IMG/VR virus record: IMGVR_UViG_3300029309_000006
Location: 1-64,000 of that record
Direction: 5' to 3' (one strand)
DNA length: 64,000 nt
DNA from: a virus
Below the pieces are notes generated by a model, which ran no database searches, was not told the DNA's origin, and saw only the letters and a list, made by a program, of their open reading frames with translations. The position numbers and the translations under genes are program-made. Shown here one piece after another: positions 32,108 to 41,164 of the stretch (its first letter is position 1; each line of letters begins with the position of its first letter).

Positions 32108-34522
32108 ATGGCAAATTTATCTAATATTAATGATTTATTTGAGGTTGAAAGTACTGGTGCTATTAAATTCAGTAATCAATCAGGTACTTCTGGGCAAGTA
32201 TTAAAATCAAATGGTAATGCAGCTCCAACGTGGGTAAATGCTTCAACTGTTATAGGTGGACCATATTTACCTTTAACAGGTGGTACGCTTACAGGTAATT
32301 TAGCAATAAACGGTTCTAATAGTTTAACAGTTGGTGGAGCTTTATCAGGAAGCACTGCAACCTTTTCAGGTAACGTAGGAATTGGAGTTGCTGCTCATGG
32401 TACCGCTTCTTTAAATATTACAAACGCCAATCAACATATACGATTAAATAATGGCTCAGAACTTGGAGTTATATCTCTTTTATCAACTGGTGAATTAGAT
32501 ATTTGGGGACATGGCACTAATGAAACAATTAATTTTAGAACTGGAACTGGAAGTGGTACTGTTGCTTTAGATATAACTGGAGTTAACTCAACTTTTGCAG
32601 GAAACGTAGGAATAGGTCGTTCTCCAGTGGCTTATGGTTCTTTTAAGGTTTTAAATTTAGCAGGTTCTTCAGGTGCAATACAAAAATTAATACACACAGG
32701 AAATACTGTTGAATTACAATCTTTTGCATCAGCTTCAGTTGGCGCTATTGGTACAGCGACAAATCATTCTTTATTGTTAACAACAGGTGACGTAACTGCT
32801 TTAACCATAGATACACATCAACAGATTTCATTAAACGGAGTAGGTGGAAGTGATGGATTCACTGTGCCTTTTTACAATGACCCAGGCTACAGTAATATGA
32901 CAGCAGGTGGGTTTGGCATATTGTTTAGAAATAATTATGATTCTTATGTAACCAATAATGCTTATTATGTTGCCGATCCTGGTGGACAATGGAGATCAAA
33001 ATACACCACTAGAGCTGCAAGTGTTTTATCAATGCTAGATGGTAAATTTGGCTTTTCTACCGCAGCTGCAAATACAACTTCTCCTTATGGGCTTGCTTTT
33101 AGTGAGGTCATGACTATTTTACAAAACGGAAACGTAGGAATTGGAACTACTAACCCTATATTATATAGTAGTGGGTGGGGAAAAGCTTTGGGAATAAAAG
33201 CAGCAAGCGGATATGCCGTAATACAAGTTGCTGGTAGTAATGGAAATGGAGGAGAGGTAGACTTAGGAGATGCTTCTATACGTCACGCTGCTATTGCTTC
33301 TTTAACTGGCTCTAAATTGGCATTTTATACTAACGGTTCAAATTCTGGGTCTACTGTCTTACAAAGAATGACTATTGACGGTTCTGGAAAAGTAGGAATC
33401 GGAACGGCTTCGCCTGTGGCTAAATTTCATGTATCAGGTGATACTGGCGGTACTGATTCAATAGCAAGATTTCAAAACACAAATTCAGCTAAAGTTACAA
33501 AAATACAATTATTAGATAGTTCAGGTACTGTAGGAGATGCTCTTATAGCGTACGATCATTCAAATGCAAGTTCAGGTTTACATTATTTAGGAATGGGTGT
33601 TAATAATATCACAACTTTAGTTATAAACAATAATGACAATGTAGGAATCGGGACGACTTCACCTAATAAAAAATTAACAGTATATGGCGGTAATGATAAT
33701 GGTATATGGATAGATAGTCAAGGTGCTCAATATACTTCATTAGCTTTTGGTAACAATGGAACTGAAAAAGCTAATATAGCGTGGGATAATACCAATGGAT
33801 ATACTAATATAAGCACTTATTCAAATGGTCATTTAGCTATGTCTACAGGTGGTTCAATAAATGCATTTCTTAACTCTAGTGGTAATTTTGGAATAGGGCT
33901 TACAATTCCTAGTGCTAAATTACATGTTCAAGGAAAAGTAAAAATTAATAGTGCTACAGCACCTGCAGGTAATGCAGAATTAAACATAGGCTACGTAGGT
34001 GGCGGAGAAACTAGGTCAATAGATATACATGGTGGCTGGACTGGAAATGAAAGTAAATCAATAACTTTTACACACGGTACTTCGCTTGCTGACATAGTTG
34101 GTCAAATTAATGTTCAACATACTAGTCCAGGTTCTAGAATAAGATGGGGAAAATTATTCCATAGTGGTAATTCTAGCACTTATACAATGACATTGACATC
34201 AACATCAACAACAACAGCAGATCTAACTGTCGCGGGCAATATAACTGCTTCAGCCGATGTAGTAGCTTATTCTGATAAACGATTAAAATCAAATATAAAA
34301 ACACTTGACGGGTCAAAAGTATTAAAAATGCGTGGTGTGTCATTTGATAAAGAAGGCCAAAAAGGTAGTGGGGTTATAGCTCAAGAGTTAGAAAAAATTG
34401 CACCTGAGTTAGTAAATAATGATAATGAATATAAAGGAGTTGCATATGGTAATTTAACTGGTTATCTTATTGAAGCTATAAAAGAATTAGAAGCTAGAGT
34501 AAAAGAATTAGAAAACAAATAA
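32108..34522 (+). CDS. Tail fibre 2 with S74 chaperone domain
   Basis: 804 residues starting immediately after the previous stop. N-terminus 'MANLSNINDLFEVESTGAIKF' then repeated segments with 'GNVGIG' motifs (for example near residues 93, 170, 340 and 515), ending with an S74 domain ('SDKRLKSNIKTLDGSKVL', 'GVIAQELEKIAPEL', coiled coil 'IKELEARVKELE'). The start differs from the other fibres, so it may attach at another site. Autocleavage is expected from the family. Confidence 0.75.
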   Translation: MANLSNINDLFEVESTGAIKFSNQSGTSGQVLKSNGNAAPTWVNASTVIGGPYLPLTGGTLTGNLAINGSNSLTVGGALSGSTATFSGNVGIGVAAHGTASLNITNANQHIRLNNGSELGVISLLSTGELDIWGHGTNETINFRTGTGSGTVALDITGVNSTFAGNVGIGRSPVAYGSFKVLNLAGSSGAIQKLIHTGNTVELQSFASASVGAIGTATNHSLLLTTGDVTALTIDTHQQISLNGVGGSDGFTVPFYNDPGYSNMTAGGFGILFRNNYDSYVTNNAYYVADPGGQWRSKYTTRAASVLSMLDGKFGFSTAAANTTSPYGLAFSEVMTILQNGNVGIGTTNPILYSSGWGKALGIKAASGYAVIQVAGSNGNGGEVDLGDASIRHAAIASLTGSKLAFYTNGSNSGSTVLQRMTIDGSGKVGIGTASPVAKFHVSGDTGGTDSIARFQNTNSAKVTKIQLLDSSGTVGDALIAYDHSNASSGLHYLGMGVNNITTLVINNNDNVGIGTTSPNKKLTVYGGNDNGIWIDSQGAQYTSLAFGNNGTEKANIAWDNTNGYTNISTYSNGHLAMSTGGSINAFLNSSGNFGIGLTIPSAKLHVQGKVKINSATAPAGNAELNIGYVGGGETRSIDIHGGWTGNESKSITFTHGTSLADIVGQINVQHTSPGSRIRWGKLFHSGNSSTYTMTLTSTSTTTADLTVAGNITASADVVAYSDKRLKSNIKTLDGSKVLKMRGVSFDKEGQKGSGVIAQELEKIAPELVNNDNEYKGVAYGNLTGYLIEAIKELEARVKELENK

Positions 34523-34523
34523 T

Positions 34524-36848
34524 ATGGCATTATTACATGAAATAAATAACGGATCAGAAAGATTTTCAGTAGACGAAGTAGGAGCAGTAAAAATAAACAA
34601 TGCTTTTACTTTACCCACTGTAGCAGGTGTAAATGGTTATGTGTTAACATCAAATGGTTCTGGTGCTTCTGCTTGGCAAGCATCTACAGGAGGAGTTGGT
34701 GGCGCTGGTACTGGTCAAAAAGTAGCAAAGTTTGCTGGAACAGGTACTTCATCTACTCTAGGAGATGGCCCAATAACTTTTTCAACTAATGATTCAGCTT
34801 TTGCAGGTGCAATAGCAACATCTGGTAATATAACAGCTACTGCATCGAACGCTACAATTTCAGCTGCTGAAAGCGGTGGTGCTACAACAAAAATAATGGG
34901 TGCTAGTGTGGGTAGAGTTGGTACATCTAGTAATCATAACCTTGAAATTTTATCAAATAACACAGCAGCAATAACCATAGACACTTCACAAAACGCAACT
35001 TTTGCAGGGAATATTTCAACAACAGGTGATATAAATATTAACGGGGGAACGAGTTACAATGATAAAAGTAATCTTTATCTGTCTAATGGTAGGACTTTAA
35101 TACAATCTGATATTGTAAATGCAACCGCTAACGGTGACACAAGTTTAGATTTTCAAACAAGAAGCGCAGGTTCATTAGCTTCAGCTATGTTTATTGATGA
35201 ATTTAGAAAAATAGGAATCGGAACTACTTCGCCTGATTGGGCTTTAGATATTGAAGCTGTAAGCACTGGAGTTCAATTGCAAATAGGTAGAACTACTACT
35301 AGTGCAGGCTCTACTTGGATGGGTTCTGATTCAAATGGCTTTCATTTAGGCGTTGGGGCGTATGGTGGTGGAAACTCTGTTTCTGATCCTAATGGTTTTA
35401 CTGTAGATACTTCTGGAAACGTTGGAATTAAAACAACTCCTAGTACTAGGCTACATGTGTCTGGAAGTTTTGATCCTGATGATGCACTGGGATATGCTTT
35501 AATCGAAAACACTAGTACAGCTGGCGCATCTGCTGAAAACTCAGCTATTAATGTTAAAAATTATCGTGGCACTTCTCAATTTATGCAGTGGGAAGGAAAT
35601 GGATTAAGGATTGGTAGTAGAATTTTAACTAATAGCGGCGTAGGTGATGTTTATTTTACAGCTGGAGCAGATAGTGTTAAAATGGTTGTAAAAGCTGGCG
35701 GAAACGTAGGAATCGGAACCACAAACCCTAATTTTAAACTTCACTTAGCAAGTACTGGTGCTGATACTCTTTTACGACTTGAAAATACTACTACTAATAG
35801 ATACCCTAATCTAAGATTCACAGCGGCAGGTGCAGAATATGACATAGGTGTTGGAGGTACTGGAACAGCAACAGGGTATGTACATAATTTTTATATTTAC
35901 GACATAACTAATTCTGCGCCTCGTATTACTTTAACTCAAGCAGGAAACGTAGGAATAGGAACAACTGTGCCTAACGCTAGGTTAGAAGTTTTAACCTCTA
36001 CTGCAGGGTTTAGCAGTATTATTAGAAACACAAACGCAAATAATGACTCTAATGGGTTATTAGTTAAAGCTGGTACTCAAGGTACTGAATATGCTCTTAA
36101 AGTTAGTAACACTAATGATACTCAAAACTTTATGTCTATAAAAGGAAGTGGAAACGTAGGAATTGGAACAACTTCACCTTCTTCTACTTTTCAAATTGGT
36201 GGTGGAACTGCTAATGTTTTACAAAAAATACATGGTAGTGGAACAGCTGGTATTCAAATATTTACAAATTCACCCTCTACTGGTACTAAAATAGCCTCTT
36301 TAGAACAATATTTTTCAAACGAAGGGTTTTTAGGGTTGTATTATAATGGTAGTCAAACAGTTAGATTTAGAGCAAATGGCAAATCTTTTATTAATGGAGG
36401 GTTTGTAGGAATCGGAACAACAAATCCTTATTATGAGTTAGAAGTTCAAGGGCAAGGATATTTTAGCTCACATTTATATGCACACTGTTTAGGTGTTGGA
36501 GCAGCTACACCAAATTCTTTAGGAGTTATCAGAGCAGCTGGAGATGTTATTGCATATTATTCATCAGACAAAAGGTTAAAAGATAATATTGTAAAAATAG
36601 AAAAGCCTTTAGAAAAGCTTGATAAAATTAACGGATATGAGTTTGATTGGAATAACAAACAAGAGCTTTATAAAGGACATGACATAGGAGTTGTTGCTCA
36701 AGAAGTAGAACAAGTATATCCAGAACTAGTAGAGACTCGCAAAAGTGGATATAAAGCTGTTAAATATGAAAAATTAGTACCTTTACTTGTAGAAAGTATA
36801 AAAGAATTAAAAACTGAAATAGAACAACTTAAAAAACAAATTAAATAA
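34524..36848 (+). CDS. Tail fibre 3 with S74 chaperone domain
   Basis: 774 residues beginning one base after the previous stop. N-terminus 'MALLHEINNGSERFSVDEVGAV'; the shaft holds at least six 'NVGIGTT' repeats; the C-terminal S74 domain contains 'SDKRLKDNIVKIEKPLEKL', 'DIGVVAQEVEQVYPELV' and a final coiled coil. Three S74 fibres in a row suggest a branched or exchangeable receptor-binding apparatus. Stop overlaps the next ATG (TAATG). Confidence 0.75.
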   Translation: MALLHEINNGSERFSVDEVGAVKINNAFTLPTVAGVNGYVLTSNGSGASAWQASTGGVGGAGTGQKVAKFAGTGTSSTLGDGPITFSTNDSAFAGAIATSGNITATASNATISAAESGGATTKIMGASVGRVGTSSNHNLEILSNNTAAITIDTSQNATFAGNISTTGDININGGTSYNDKSNLYLSNGRTLIQSDIVNATANGDTSLDFQTRSAGSLASAMFIDEFRKIGIGTTSPDWALDIEAVSTGVQLQIGRTTTSAGSTWMGSDSNGFHLGVGAYGGGNSVSDPNGFTVDTSGNVGIKTTPSTRLHVSGSFDPDDALGYALIENTSTAGASAENSAINVKNYRGTSQFMQWEGNGLRIGSRILTNSGVGDVYFTAGADSVKMVVKAGGNVGIGTTNPNFKLHLASTGADTLLRLENTTTNRYPNLRFTAAGAEYDIGVGGTGTATGYVHNFYIYDITNSAPRITLTQAGNVGIGTTVPNARLEVLTSTAGFSSIIRNTNANNDSNGLLVKAGTQGTEYALKVSNTNDTQNFMSIKGSGNVGIGTTSPSSTFQIGGGTANVLQKIHGSGTAGIQIFTNSPSTGTKIASLEQYFSNEGFLGLYYNGSQTVRFRANGKSFINGGFVGIGTTNPYYELEVQGQGYFSSHLYAHCLGVGAATPNSLGVIRAAGDVIAYYSSDKRLKDNIVKIEKPLEKLDKINGYEFDWNNKQELYKGHDIGVVAQEVEQVYPELVETRKSGYKAVKYEKLVPLLVESIKELKTEIEQLKKQIK

Positions 36849-37333
36849 TGGCATTACCAAGTTCAGGACAAATAAGTGCAAGTCAAATAAACGCAGAGGT
36901 ACCGGGTAGATCAGCTACAGCTCAAGCTCCTTTGTCTGGAACTAGCTCTACTCCACAAGCAGGGTCATTAGTAAAGTTATACGCTACAGCTTCACCACCT
37001 GTAAATCAATCAGCTCCACACGCGTATTCTGAGTTTTATGGAAGAAGCTTTGTGTCTTTAACAAGTTTTTTAGTTGGAGCGGGTATAGTAGAAAGTGGTA
37101 ATACTGCGTGTAGTACACTAGGTTCTTCTTTTACATATTATCATGACGGAAGTGGAACTTATCCTGCTGTAGGAGATAAAGTGTATACTAATTCTAGTGG
37201 AACAACTCCGGCATCAGGAGGCACAGGAACAAACTATGCTGTATTTGCAGCTGGACCACCAGCACCACCAGTTAGATATTTTAGACTAACAGGAAGTACA
37301 GGAACTGTACAAGCAACAAGTACATGTCCTTAA
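36848..37333 (+). CDS. Fibre-tip or short tail-fibre-like protein
   Basis: 161 residues. 'ALPSSGQISASQINAEVPGRS' and 'PHAYSEFYGRSFV' follow the pattern of small virion proteins found after fibres in marine phages ('LP.SG.IS.S.IN.E', 'A.SEFYG'). The C-terminal ~80 residues hold an Ig/galactose-binding-like part with two Cys. It probably sits at a fibre or baseplate tip; inference. Confidence 0.5.
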   Translation: MALPSSGQISASQINAEVPGRSATAQAPLSGTSSTPQAGSLVKLYATASPPVNQSAPHAYSEFYGRSFVSLTSFLVGAGIVESGNTACSTLGSSFTYYHDGSGTYPAVGDKVYTNSSGTTPASGGTGTNYAVFAAGPPAPPVRYFRLTGSTGTVQATSTCP

Positions 37334-37356
37334 TTAATAAATTAAAACAATAAAAA

Positions 37357-37713
37357 ATGGCAATAACTTATAAATGGATAATTAACCAAATGAACGCACA
37401 TATCCAAGCCGAAGGCGAAGATAATGTAATATATACAGTACACTGGACTTATTTAGGTTCTGAAGAACACGAAGGTAAAACATACAGCGCTTCACAAATA
37501 GGTGCGCAAGGTTTTACTTATGTAGCTGGAGAACCTTTTGTACCATATGCTGATACAGAAGATTTTGAAAAAGTAGTAATAGGATGGCTTGAAGATGTTT
37601 TAGATGTACCAGCAATGGCTAAGTCTCTAGAAGATAATATTAAACTACAAATTACACCTGTAAATGAAGATTTATACTTTACATGGCAAAATCCAACACC
37701 ACCAGCAGAATAG
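37357..37713 (+). CDS. Fibre-associated protein, DUF7936-like (copy 2)
   Basis: 118 residues, homologous to 2363-2686 (shared 'VHWTY', 'GWLEDVLDV', 'SLEDNIKLQ'). Again downstream of fibre genes. The extra C-terminal 'WQNPTPPAE' is disordered. This supports a fixed link between this family and fibres. Confidence 0.6.
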   Translation: MAITYKWIINQMNAHIQAEGEDNVIYTVHWTYLGSEEHEGKTYSASQIGAQGFTYVAGEPFVPYADTEDFEKVVIGWLEDVLDVPAMAKSLEDNIKLQITPVNEDLYFTWQNPTPPAE

Positions 37714-37753
37714 TGTAAGTTTTTAAAAAAACAAGTGATACTATAATATAACC

Positions 37754-37772
37754 TATATTGCTTTGCAATATA
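37754..37772 (+). other. Perfect 8-bp inverted repeat
   Basis: TATATTGC-TTT-GCAATATA, located 34 bp before the ATG at 37807. There is no T-run after it, so it is not a classical terminator; RNA processing, attenuation or a protein site are possible. Confidence 0.55.
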
Positions 37773-37806
37773 ACCAAAATATGTTTAACCTTTAAAACCA
37801 ATAAAA

Positions 37807-38115
37807 ATGACTTATTTTTATTATAAAACCAACACTTGGGGTAACTCCGACCAACAAGTGTCCGAAGATACCAGAAATACCTGGGAATTTTTTGCTAAAA
37901 AGAAAAACTGGAGAATTGTACAACTTCCTAATGGTTATTATCAAACAGAGTGTCAAAGCTTAACTGCTGATAACAAACCTAGTGGTGAATGGACTGATAT
38001 TACTAGAAGAGAAACTATTGAAGCAGCCGAAGCTGCAATCGACGCTAGTATTGAACATTATCAAAAACGTTTAGAATACGCTAAAGGTCCTAAAGTTGTA
38101 AAAACATTTAAATAA
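37807..38115 (+). CDS. Hypothetical protein upstream of groEL
   Basis: 102 residues, soluble, with 'EDTRNTWEFFAKKKNWRIVQLPNGYYQTEC' region and a helical C-terminus ('IEAAEAAIDASIEHYQKRLEY'). It sits between the DUF7936-like gene and groEL, preceded by an inverted repeat. Codon 2 begins a Tyr-rich N-terminus. Family not recognised; I recall similar proteins in marine phages. Confidence 0.55.
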   Translation: MTYFYYKTNTWGNSDQQVSEDTRNTWEFFAKKKNWRIVQLPNGYYQTECQSLTADNKPSGEWTDITRRETIEAAEAAIDASIEHYQKRLEYAKGPKVVKTFK

Positions 38116-38137
38116 TCAAATAAAATTAAATCAAATT

Positions 38138-39697
38138 ATGTCAAACGCGATTGTTAAAAATCTGAACTTTGGTTCGGATGCTAGAGACAAAGTGTTTGCC
38201 GGTATTACAAAACTTACACAAGCTGTTAGCTCCACATTAGGAGCTAGCGGTAAGTGTGTTATGCTTGAAAACAATACTGGTAAACCTATTATAACCAAAG
38301 ATGGAGTTACTGTAGCTGAGTCAATAACGTTGTTAGATCCTGTAGAAAACATGGGCGCAACGTTACTAAAAGAAGCAGCTAGCAAAACAGTAAAAGAAGC
38401 TGGAGATGGTACTACAACAGCAACAGTACTAGCTCATGCTATTTTAAAAGAAGCTTATAGTTTACATGTAGAAGAAGATGTAAGAACAATAAAAGAAGGT
38501 ATAAAAAAAGCAACTAAAAACGTAATAAAATATTTAGAATCAATATCTATACCTGTAGATGGTGATATGATAGATCAAGTTGCAACTATATCAACAAATA
38601 ATGATGCTAAGCTTGGAAAAATAATAGCTGATGCTTTTAGAGCAGCTGGTAATAACGGAGTCGTTATGTTAGAGCCAACTGACTTACCTCAAACCACGTA
38701 TGAACTGATTGACGGAGTTCCTTATGAAAGAGGTTTAAAAAATATACATTTTGTAACTAATCAAGATAAAAAAACTTCTGAACTAGATAAACCTTTGGTT
38801 TTGTTAGTTGAATCAGAAGTTGAAAATGTAAGAAAAATACAAAGTGTTTTAGAGTATGCTATAAAGCATAATAGATCTTTGCTTATTATAGCAGATGTAG
38901 ACAAACAAGTAATGTCTGCTTTAGCTATGAATAAAATAAAAGGTAATATAAAAGTAAATGTAATTGATGCACCTATTTATGGTGTAAGTAAAAAAGAAAC
39001 ATTAGATGATTTAGCTTTACTTACGGGTGCAACTATTATAAATGAGGATTTAGGAGACGATATAGATTTAATTGGGCCTGAACATTTAGGTGAGTGTTTA
39101 AAAAGTGTTACAGATCAAAACGAAACTATATTACAACTAGAAAAAACCTCAGATGCTGTAAAAGAAGTAATCGCTGAGCTAGAAATAAAACTAACTAAAA
39201 CTAAAGATCCTAATATGGTTATTAAGTTAGAAAAAAGATTAGCTAGGTTATCGGCAAAAGTAGCCATTGTTAAAGTTGGTGCAAATTCAGAAGTAGAATT
39301 AAAAGAAAAACAAGCTAGAGTTGAAGATGCTATATGCGCTACCAAAGCTGCTATAAAACAAGGTATTGTTTCAGGCGGTGGTATTGCTCTTTTAAATGCA
39401 GTTGAAAATGTGTCAGCTTCTTCACCAGGAGAAGAAATATTATTAAGAGCTATAGAAGCTCCATTTAATACTATTTTACAAAATGCAGGTATTCATGAAT
39501 CAAGAGTTAATGCTGCAGCTGGAGAAGGATTAGACGTGGTTACAGGACAAAATGTAAATATGATAGAGCAAGGTATTGTAGATCCTTTGCTTGTTACAAA
39601 AAGTGCTTTACAAAATGCTTCATCAGTAGCAACTACAATATTATCTACTGATTGTGTTATTAACAATTTAAGAGTTGGTGATGAAAGCAATAGGTAA
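38138..39697 (+). CDS. groEL: Phage-encoded GroEL chaperonin
   Basis: 519 residues along the full length of GroEL. 'TLGASGK' and 'ITKDGVTV' (residues 33-59), nucleotide motif 'GDGTTTATV' (89-97), the C-terminal equatorial 'KEKQARVEDAICATKAA' with the Asp that activates water in bacterial GroEL, and 'GIVSGGGIALL' (about 408). The GGM tail is absent. It probably folds a virion protein. Overlaps groES by 17 bp. Confidence 0.95.
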   Translation: MSNAIVKNLNFGSDARDKVFAGITKLTQAVSSTLGASGKCVMLENNTGKPIITKDGVTVAESITLLDPVENMGATLLKEAASKTVKEAGDGTTTATVLAHAILKEAYSLHVEEDVRTIKEGIKKATKNVIKYLESISIPVDGDMIDQVATISTNNDAKLGKIIADAFRAAGNNGVVMLEPTDLPQTTYELIDGVPYERGLKNIHFVTNQDKKTSELDKPLVLLVESEVENVRKIQSVLEYAIKHNRSLLIIADVDKQVMSALAMNKIKGNIKVNVIDAPIYGVSKKETLDDLALLTGATIINEDLGDDIDLIGPEHLGECLKSVTDQNETILQLEKTSDAVKEVIAELEIKLTKTKDPNMVIKLEKRLARLSAKVAIVKVGANSEVELKEKQARVEDAICATKAAIKQGIVSGGGIALLNAVENVSASSPGEEILLRAIEAPFNTILQNAGIHESRVNAAAGEGLDVVTGQNVNMIEQGIVDPLLVTKSALQNASSVATTILSTDCVINNLRVGDESNR

Positions 39698-39941
39698 AAA
39701 CTTAGTAGTTAGTTTAGTAAAACAAGGTATTGCTAAAACTAAAGGTGGTTTGTTATTAGGAGAAAAACAAAGAGAAGATACAAGATACACAGAAGGTGTT
39801 GTAGTGTCTGTAGGTAATGATGTTGTTGGAATAAAAGCAAACGATGTTATTTATTTTGATAAAAATAATGCACACCAAATAGAAGTTAAAAAAGAAATAT
39901 ACACTGTTGTTAATATGAGTAGTGTAGTTATTGTGTTGTGA
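39681..39941 (+). CDS. groES: Phage-encoded GroES co-chaperonin
   Basis: 86 residues from ATG 39681 (an in-frame TTG at 39675 is rejected). The pattern matches GroES: N-terminal strand 'AIGKNLVVSLV', a mobile-loop region around 'IAKTKGGLLLGEKQ' (17-30), 'EGVVVSVGND' (38-47), 'IKANDVIYFDK' (51-61) and the C-terminal strand. It overlaps the groEL 3' end, the reverse of the bacterial groES-groEL order. It caps the GroEL cage. Confidence 0.8.
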   Translation: MKAIGKNLVVSLVKQGIAKTKGGLLLGEKQREDTRYTEGVVVSVGNDVVGIKANDVIYFDKNNAHQIEVKKEIYTVVNMSSVVIVL

Positions 39942-40399
39942 GAATAGAGCCAAGTGACATTAGAAAGTTAAACTTATTAAAACATTATAGGGTTATACGA
40001 AAATGGGCTTGTAAAAATCACAACTTAAATGATGCAGATTTAGAACTACTTATTTATTTAGACTGTATAGAATTATTTACTAAGCACGATTTTAAAATCG
40101 GTACTTATGCTTATAGCTGGGACAACAGGCGCTGGAACAGATTACTTAAAGAAGGTTGGATAACGGTTTGGAGAATTAGAAACAGGACAACCCAAAAGTA
40201 TAATATCTATAAAGTTTCATTTAAGTGTAAACAGCTAATAAGTAGAATGTACCGTATTATGCTTGGTAAAGAAGATATACCTACAAGCACTCATAGAAAT
40301 AAAATAATGAAAGGTAAAACTTATATGGACAAGGTTTTGCAAACATCGATTAAACATGCTAACAAAGATAAAAACAATAATTATGGCAAAAAAATCTAA
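39938..40399 (+). CDS. Winged-helix-like DNA-binding protein
   Basis: 153 residues from GTG 39938 (GTGA overlap with groES). 'DADLELLIYLDCIELFTKHDF' and 'WNRLLKEGWITVWRIRNRTTQKYNIY' look like a winged-helix: helix pair then a wing. The C-terminal 50 residues are basic and probably disordered. It may regulate late genes or act in packaging. Confidence 0.55.
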   Translation: MRIEPSDIRKLNLLKHYRVIRKWACKNHNLNDADLELLIYLDCIELFTKHDFKIGTYAYSWDNRRWNRLLKEGWITVWRIRNRTTQKYNIYKVSFKCKQLISRMYRIMLGKEDIPTSTHRNKIMKGKTYMDKVLQTSIKHANKDKNNNYGKKI

Positions 40400-40487
40400 A
40401 AAAGAAGAAGTAAAAGAAGTTTCTTCTATCGACAAAAAAATAGCTAAACTAGAAGCAGTTATAAAAAAGCTAAAAGCTAAAAAATGA
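40383..40487 (+). CDS. 34-residue Lys-rich coiled-coil peptide
   Basis: ATG at 40383 within the end of the previous gene; stop overlaps the next ATG (ATGA). 'IDKKIAKLEAVIKKLKAKK' is a short amphipathic coil. Tight coupling supports translation; function unknown. Confidence 0.45.
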   Translation: MAKKSKKEEVKEVSSIDKKIAKLEAVIKKLKAKK

Positions 40488-40984
40488 GCGATAAACAAAA
40501 ATTAAAAAAAATATCTGCTGAATTAAAAAAAGCTGTTAAAATGCACACTAGTCAGCACGAAAGACTAGATAAAATGGCAAAAGGGCCAAGTATGATGATA
40601 CCTAATGTAGCTGGCAGTTTAAAAAACAATATGAAAGTTCAAGAAATAGGTAATAATCTTTTTCAAGGTGAACAGCTTGCAGAGCAAATGCAACAACGTA
40701 GAACAGATGATCCTGTAATGCCTCCAACGCCAGATCAAATGGCGCCTTTGTATATGGATAAAACTAAATACAAAGCTGTTAACGTTCAAGACTTACAAGA
40801 TATGGGCGCGGTAAAGTCTGATAAAAAAGGCCAATATGTTGTAAACGAAAATCCAAAATCAGTAAGAGATACTTTAAGATTTCCAAAAGGTACTAGGCAT
40901 TATTCAGGTAAGAAATATGTAACAGGTCAGTTAATAGATGAATCTGATTTTGAAGATATTATAAAAAAAGTAAATAAATCATAA
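40484..40984 (+). CDS. Hypothetical protein, possible virion component
   Basis: 166 residues: a basic helical N-terminus, a Met/Pro-rich disordered centre ('PVMPPTPDQMAPLYM') and a C-terminus with 'FPKGTRHYSGKKYVTGQ'. No enzyme or membrane features. Composition resembles minor internal virion proteins of this gene cluster. Confidence 0.5.
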   Translation: MSDKQKLKKISAELKKAVKMHTSQHERLDKMAKGPSMMIPNVAGSLKNNMKVQEIGNNLFQGEQLAEQMQQRRTDDPVMPPTPDQMAPLYMDKTKYKAVNVQDLQDMGAVKSDKKGQYVVNENPKSVRDTLRFPKGTRHYSGKKYVTGQLIDESDFEDIIKKVNKS

Positions 40985-40987
40985 ATT

Positions 40988-41152
40988 ATGGCAAAAAATC
41001 CAGGACAAACAGGAGCTGATGCAGTATGGGGTGGACCTCATACACCATCAAATTTAAAAAAAGGTAATCCAAGATATGGTATGGATCCTATGCAGGTGTT
41101 AAAAGCTGATACACCTTATAAGGCTGGACCTATAACACAGCTGGCTAAGTAA
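40988..41152 (+). CDS. 54-residue Gly/Pro-rich protein
   Basis: ATG at 40988, 3 bp after the previous stop. Residues 'GADAVWGGPHTPSNLKKGNP' point to an extended, unstructured polypeptide. It precedes the M15 peptidase by 12 bp. Function unknown. Confidence 0.45.
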   Translation: MAKNPGQTGADAVWGGPHTPSNLKKGNPRYGMDPMQVLKADTPYKAGPITQLAK

Positions 41153-41164
41153 AAACTCACTATA

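Noticed and set aside
37754-37772. Rho-independent terminator before 37807
   Set aside because: Perfect short stem but no T-run; listed only as an inverted repeat.
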